Assembly (NCBI GenBank): GCA_002118135.1
Contig: BDIU01000013.1
Span: 310,001-374,000, forward strand
DNA from: Trebouxia sp. TZW2008
Lineage: Eukaryota > Chlorophyta > Trebouxiophyceae > Trebouxiales > Trebouxiaceae
DNA: 64,000 nucleotides
Direction: 5' to 3'
This document shows, one piece after another, positions 59,239 through 64,000 of this stretch. A program made the position numbers and the translations under genes. Each line of letters starts with the position of its first letter. Position 1 is the first letter of the stretch. The notes below the pieces were generated by a model that saw only the letters and a program-made list of their open reading frames with translations, made no database searches and was not told where the DNA came from.

Positions 59239-60465
59239 ATGTTCTTGCCGGACGAGTTGTGGAGCTCTGTTTTCGCTTTCCTCAAGGACGCTGAGGGACC
59301 TCGCTTCAATATCTGGCTTATAGGAGATGAGCAGGAGCTGCAGCGGTTGTTATCTCTGAGGCTGATATGCAAGCGGTTCGAGGGCTTGTACGTGCAGCAA
59401 GTGCAGAGGCTGTCAATTGCTCAAGACTTTCCCGCATACGCACTTCCAGGCTTGCTGGCGTGGATGCGACGAAGCAAAGTCTCACTCAGCACTTTTGAAG
59501 CCTGCTGTGAGAGTCACTTGGTTGACGCCATTTTGGGAGCCTGCGCAGCTCTTGGGATGCCTCTCATTCATGTTCACATCTGTGACCTTGTGGGACCATC
59601 CTTGCAGCTGCTTTCAGCATTTCAAGGCCTGCAAAGCTGCACTCTCTGCTCAGACGCGGATGATATTTTGGGGCTGATGGCTTTGCAACAACCACCTCAC
59701 CTGACACAACTTACTCTCATAGGCTATTTCGATGGCCTGGAGTACCTGAATTGTTTATCTGGTCTTGCATTGGATGATGCTTATGCAACCAGCACCCAGT
59801 GCAGGTTTGTGTCTTCCTTAAGGAGCTTGGACCTCTCTCAAAGCGTTTTTCAAAGCTCACATCCAAATTTGCTAGCTGTCTGCACAAATGTGAGCGTGCT
59901 GAAGCTGTGCGACTCTGAGCTCGTTGGCATGCAAGGCGACAAACACTTGACAACTGATCTGTCAACAATGCTCTGTCAACTGACTTGCCTAACAAATCTT
60001 GCCAAGCTGACCCTAGGATTCCAAGATTTGGCCCCTGCAAGCCTGCAGTGGATCTCTGTACTCACAGGTCTCAAACATCTAATCCTGTGTTGTGCACACT
60101 GTGCCCCTGGCTCGCTTGATATGCTGTTTAGGCTCACAATGCTCAGTACACTTGAACTTTCAGGCAGCATGCATGATAAGTCGACATTGCATATAGCTGG
60201 TGATTGGCATAAACTGTGTGATCTTCAGCAACTCTCCATTGCCAACTGTCACATGCACTTGCCTCGTGAATGTATTGACAGCTTATTGCAGCTGTCTCAG
60301 CTGGAGCATCTGTCACTGCGGAATGTGCAACCAAAAAACGTTTCGACTTTTGCAGCCATGGTTGTGCTTATTGCTGACAGCCAAAAGTCAGGGGTGAAGG
60401 TATTGCCGGATAGGGACATGTTGAGGTCGTGTTCACAGCAAAAAATGCAGGGTTTGAAAACCTGA
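59239..60465 (+). CDS. F-box / leucine-rich repeat protein, intronless
   Basis: One exon, 408 residues. The N-terminus LPDELWSSVFAFL, then LLSLRLICKRFEGLYVQQV, matches the F-box helices that dock on SKP1 of SCF ubiquitin ligases. The rest has irregular leucine-rich repeats (SLRSLDLSQSVF, VSVLKLCDSEL, GLKHLILCCAHC, MLSTLELSGSM, QLEHLSLRNVQ), presumably for substrate recognition. The lack of introns contrasts with its neighbours and suggests an expanding family or a retrocopy. A paralogue begins at 63823 on the same strand. The substrate is unknown. Confidence 0.85.
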   Translation: MFLPDELWSSVFAFLKDAEGPRFNIWLIGDEQELQRLLSLRLICKRFEGLYVQQVQRLSIAQDFPAYALPGLLAWMRRSKVSLSTFEACCESHLVDAILGACAALGMPLIHVHICDLVGPSLQLLSAFQGLQSCTLCSDADDILGLMALQQPPHLTQLTLIGYFDGLEYLNCLSGLALDDAYATSTQCRFVSSLRSLDLSQSVFQSSHPNLLAVCTNVSVLKLCDSELVGMQGDKHLTTDLSTMLCQLTCLTNLAKLTLGFQDLAPASLQWISVLTGLKHLILCCAHCAPGSLDMLFRLTMLSTLELSGSMHDKSTLHIAGDWHKLCDLQQLSIANCHMHLPRECIDSLLQLSQLEHLSLRNVQPKNVSTFAAMVVLIADSQKSGVKVLPDRDMLRSCSQQKMQGLKT

Positions 60466-63400
60466 GTTTAGCGGGCTGGAGTATGATGACGCTGTGAAGT
60501 CTGCTGCAATTTGGACGTTCTCAATGGCTTCAGACATACAAAACTTAGCAATAGCATTGCTGCATCTGGCAGACATGCATGAGAGCATTCACGACTTTAG
60601 TTTTGCTTCACTGACAAGCTCTATCTGTATGCTCTTGACAAATGGAAAAAGCTGCATGGCCCATGGGCTGTTGTGCTTCTGTCATGATGACAAGTCAAGT
60701 AGTGGCTTTGTTCTCCACCACTTCATTGACCACAGAAGCTTGCAATGTTTGTAGTTACAACATGCTGCAGTGCAGCTGCAACGAAATGCATGCTCCCCGT
60801 GCTCGCTGCTTTCAGGTCATCAGATAGTGATGCACCAAAAGTAAGCATGCAAGAGAAGCCCCAAAAGGCACCATGCTCCTTAGCATCAGCAGTATCCAAT
60901 GTATGCATAGAATGTGGTACAGATTTGATGCCTAGGAGCTGCCTGCCAGCACATGTGCAGCACATATGCACATCAGACACGCTGTTGCTGCAGTGATTCA
61001 CTGCATGCTGCAAAGCCCAAGACAACTGCTCCTGCGATCTTGAGCCACAATGCAAAATGCTGCAATTGCACCACACATCAGCAGAAGCGCGCATGCCAGT
61101 GGTGTGTCTTTCTTTGTGATGCTCCTGTCACGCAGAAGCACTGTGCCTTGAATTGATACAACTGGTAGACAGCATAGGCACATAAGCACAATTGATGCAA
61201 GAGCTATGGATTTGCAGAGGCAGATCTCAAATGTCCAAATCAGGAAAGTAGCCAAGAGACAGCTTGGGCATGCTTGCTGCTAGTGTAAGGGCTTCACATG
61301 TACGCTGTCCCCGTAACAACGGGGCAGGTGCAGCTCTGCAGCAAAGTTGCACCTATGCACACAAGCATTCTGTGTGTGCCTTTGAGACAGGCACAGCTGC
61401 TGGAAAACTCAGTCTGTGCATCTTGACTTGCAGGCACACTTGACATGGCAAGACCGTCTTGCCAAGATGCAGATTTGCCTAGCCAAGCCTGCCCTGATCA
61501 GACCAACTTCTGCACCTTAAACAGTCTGCACACTTTGCTGATGCTGTATTATGCGCATGATGCACTACCTTCATGTTTGTGCCGAGGCGTATTGAGCTGT
61601 CTGCAGCAAGTTGTGAGTTGCCAAGCCTTGCAATGATCTTCATGCATCACCACTTGCTTGTGTCTTACAAGGCTTGTCCAGCAGATGCAGTCAGTCAGCT
61701 CATTGCACTGCCATCTTTCTACATCACGATGCGATTGTGTCTTACAATGCCTGCCCACAGATGCAGTCAGTCAGCTCAATGCACTGCTGTGACCTTTCTG
61801 CATCACCACAGGCTTGTGTCTTACAATGCCTGCCCAGCAGATGCAGTCAGTCAGCTCAGCTTTTCCTATCAGCAAAAGGATGTGTGACAAACTTAGCGCT
61901 GCAGCTTGACCAACACACCAATGCTTTGTGTTCACTGTGGGCATGCTCTGATGAGGTCACATTCTGCATTCATCACTTAACCAAATATGTGCGGTAACGG
62001 ACAGACCTGGTGTTGTACAGAATTGCAAAGGTTTGCAAAAAAGCAGGTGCAGGGGTTTGTTGTACAAGCTTTTTGTTTATGCACTTTACGCTTCACGTTC
62101 ACAAGGCAATACCGCTTGGCGCCTTGCTAGTGATACAAAAAGCAGTGCTGTCTTGCCAGCAACAAAAGACAAGGTTTTCATGTTGCGACAGTGCCATCCC
62201 ATGTGTACTGTTACATAGCTGACATGGGCTGCAAGAGGAAGGGTAAAAAGGTATTGATAAAAGTCAAAGTCATCTGCTGCTGTGACCAACCTGGTGACTA
62301 GCAGGCTGCTCTGGGCTTCTGTACTAGACAACAACTTTGCCCTTTCAGCACAGACGACGGTTGCTTCCGGCAATATGAACCAAACGCAGCATGTGCCCTT
62401 GCCCCGGCAACAAAGTGCTTCTGCTTGTTCATATGCTTTGAGCGTTCACAGTTCTGGATGCACGGGCAATGCCAAGTGTAGCTACATGCAATCAAGGGCA
62501 ACTTGCCTACTGCAAGATGTCATGTACGTGTGGCACTTGCTCTCGTTTGGGTAGCATGTAGGCGCCAGTCCTGAGACCTGTCGCTTTTTCTGCATACATG
62601 CTTCCTTGTGGCAGAGCACATTGTAAAGCTGGCCTGTTCTGTGGCTTAACATAGCACAAGCATCAATTGCAAGGGCAAAGAGATGCATGCACAGCGCCTG
62701 CTTGACAGATATGTACAGCCTCTGACGCATCGACTGCTGCGCAACCAACAAATGAGTGGCTGTGACTGCGGCGAATGCACCAAATTTTGCACTTGTTGCG
62801 TAGCTCAAAGCTTGGCAGACTTGCATGCCTTTGTGTGAAAAGTTGTCTTGCAAACATTGAGGTACAGATCAGGCAGCTGGGCGTCGTCTCTCTTACATGT
62901 TGTTGCTGTTTGAGCCACAGTATGTTGAGCAAGCACCACTGCTCTGTCTCTATTGCTTATAAGTAGATCAAAACGCACTCAAGCGGGCCTGAGAGTGATT
63001 GGGAGCTCATATGCTTAACATGAAGCAAGGAGTAGAATCCTTGTCACACACATCCCACAGGGGTCATATGCAGACAAAGTCAGAGCAGTTAGCACAACCA
63101 CGTGGCAGCCATGCAAGATGCTGTGACACAGCCAATGGGAGGTCATACAAGAGAAAAAGAGCAGCACTGACCATTTACACTGCATGTAAGCAAAAGGAGC
63201 ATGTTTAATCTGTCATCTAGTGCCTCAGTTTCGATTTTGTCAGTGATTGACGTGTGTTGCAGCTGCAAGATTCAACTACAAACTTTCACCTGCAGCTGCA
63301 GCAAGTCACGCTGTCATGCACATATTGGACTGTTTCCCAGTGAAGATCATCTAGTGAGGCGTGACATTGACAGGCACTCACACTCAGGCATTAAGTATTA

Positions 63401-63822
63401 AAGTAATTGCTAGACCCTGGTGTAGACAAATACCTGCATCTTGTCTGGAACTATACTAGTGATGTATTTATGTGATTTGATGCAGATTCACAACATAACA
63501 TTAATGTGTTGCAGGGCATATCTGATAATATTATCAGAAGCTTCCAGTGTGACCTCAGCACCAGATGTGGGGGGAAAAAAAATAAAAAAATCACAGATTG
63601 TGTTGCATACAGAACAGTCTTGTTGGGTGGCTAAAGCATGTACATCAGCTTCTTCCTTTCTTCTTGCACAGACGCAAAAGGGCGGCAGAGAACCCTGCTA
63701 CAAGGCTCAAGGCTGGAGGTGCTGCGGCACCTCTTTAAGAATCCGACATCACTTGCATTGCAGGTATCAGCACGTGAAGGCAGCCAGGAATATAAGTGAC
63801 CTGCGGAAAGCAGCCTGCGATC
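60466..63822. other. 3.36-kb stretch without a supportable gene
   Basis: Contains many short open frames with no family resemblance, a ~78-bp tandem repeat at 61655-61865, and an A-rich GGGGAAAAAAAATAAAAAAA tract near 63573. One plus-strand stretch near 60898-60990 reads VCIECGTDLMPRSCLPAHVQH, finger-like but isolated. It may hold remnants of further F-box relatives; none was confirmed. Confidence 0.4.
61655..61865 (+). repeat. ~78-bp tandem repeat, three units
   Basis: TTGTGTCTTACAA..C.TG.CCA..AGATGCAGTCAGTCAGCTCA recurs at about 61659, 61736 and 61815 (spacing 77 and 79 bp). One frame stays open through it, but no family is recognised. Confidence 0.85.
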
Positions 63823-64000
63823 ATGCAACTAGCGGATGAGTTGTGGGGTTGCGTATTCGCTCACCTTGTTGCTGTCGGCGAAAACCCGGTGAGCGTTTGG
63901 GGACACATAGAAGACAGCCGTCTGCAGCTGCTGAAGTTGCTGAAAGTCCGGCTAGTGTGTAAGCGCTTCGACAGCCTTTACGCAGAGCAGGTGCTGCGGC
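63823..64000 (+). CDS. F-box protein, 5' part only (cut by right edge)
   Basis: From ATG 63823 the frame stays open to the window end (59 codons). LADELWGCVFAHL and LLKVRLVCKRFDSLYAEQV align directly with the F-box of the 59239 gene, with the same spacing, so this is its paralogue. The leucine-rich part lies beyond the window. Confidence 0.85.
   Translation, partial: MQLADELWGCVFAHLVAVGENPVSVWGHIEDSRLQLLKLLKVRLVCKRFDSLYAEQVLR

Noticed and set aside
63230..63320. CSCSKSRCHAH, resembling a SWIM finger
   Set aside because: The spacer between the CxC and CxH pairs is only four residues, too short for SWIM, and no surrounding domain is seen.
1..64000. CRISPR array or bacterial/phage system
   Set aside because: All tandem repeats are intronic or exon-derived with variable spacing; genes are spliced and eukaryotic.

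Overview
The window is nuclear DNA of a eukaryotic green alga, probably a trebouxiophyte or related chlorophyte. Every multi-exon gene has short exons bounded by GT..AG (rarely GC..AG) introns, the protein relatives are plant/algal, several proteins carry organelle-targeting N-termini, and a dynein-arm assembly factor (DNAAF3) implies a lineage that can build motile cilia, for example on zoospores. All exon models below were spliced by eye. In the completed models the reading frame closes exactly across every junction, which is the main support for them.

Layout, left to right: an unidentified membrane-anchored protein (-, cut by the left edge); two tandem paralogues combining a C2HC zinc knuckle with a SWIM finger (+, 2966-4947 and 5513-9320); DNAAF3 (-, 9960-14422); mismatch-repair MSH2 (+, 14824-24570, 19 exons); a 3-hydroxyisobutyryl-CoA hydrolase-like mitochondrial enzyme (+, 25043-29258); a membrane-anchored prolyl 4-hydroxylase (-, 31253-34432); a plastid-type NAD(P)-binding atypical SDR (+, 34876-38422); SDHAF3 and TOM9/TOM22 (-, 39233-39830, 25 nt apart); a TPR plus SGNH-hydrolase fusion (+, 40065-51365, 13 exons); an hnRNP H/F-like quasi-RRM protein (-, 52159-56043); peptide deformylase 1B (+, 56441-57930); Mediator subunit MED22 (-, 58382-58916); an intronless F-box/leucine-rich protein (+, 59239-60465); 3.4 kb with no gene found; and the start of a second F-box paralogue (+, from 63823). 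Genes mostly alternate as divergent pairs with 230-450 bp between start codons.

The striking feature is structural. At least fifteen exons in seven genes are accompanied, in the adjacent intron, by one to about nine decayed tandem copies of the exon/intron junction segment. Copies upstream of an exon repeat the intron end plus the 5' part of the exon; copies downstream repeat the 3' part of the exon plus the donor. Most have lost their frame or carry stops. These copies, not coding sequence, account for much of the length of the introns. Other notable points are three GC-AG introns, two (TGTGC)n arrays lying in sense just inside introns next to the donor, a likely dicistronic mitochondrial gene pair, a LINE 3'-end remnant and a tRNA-like SINE relic.
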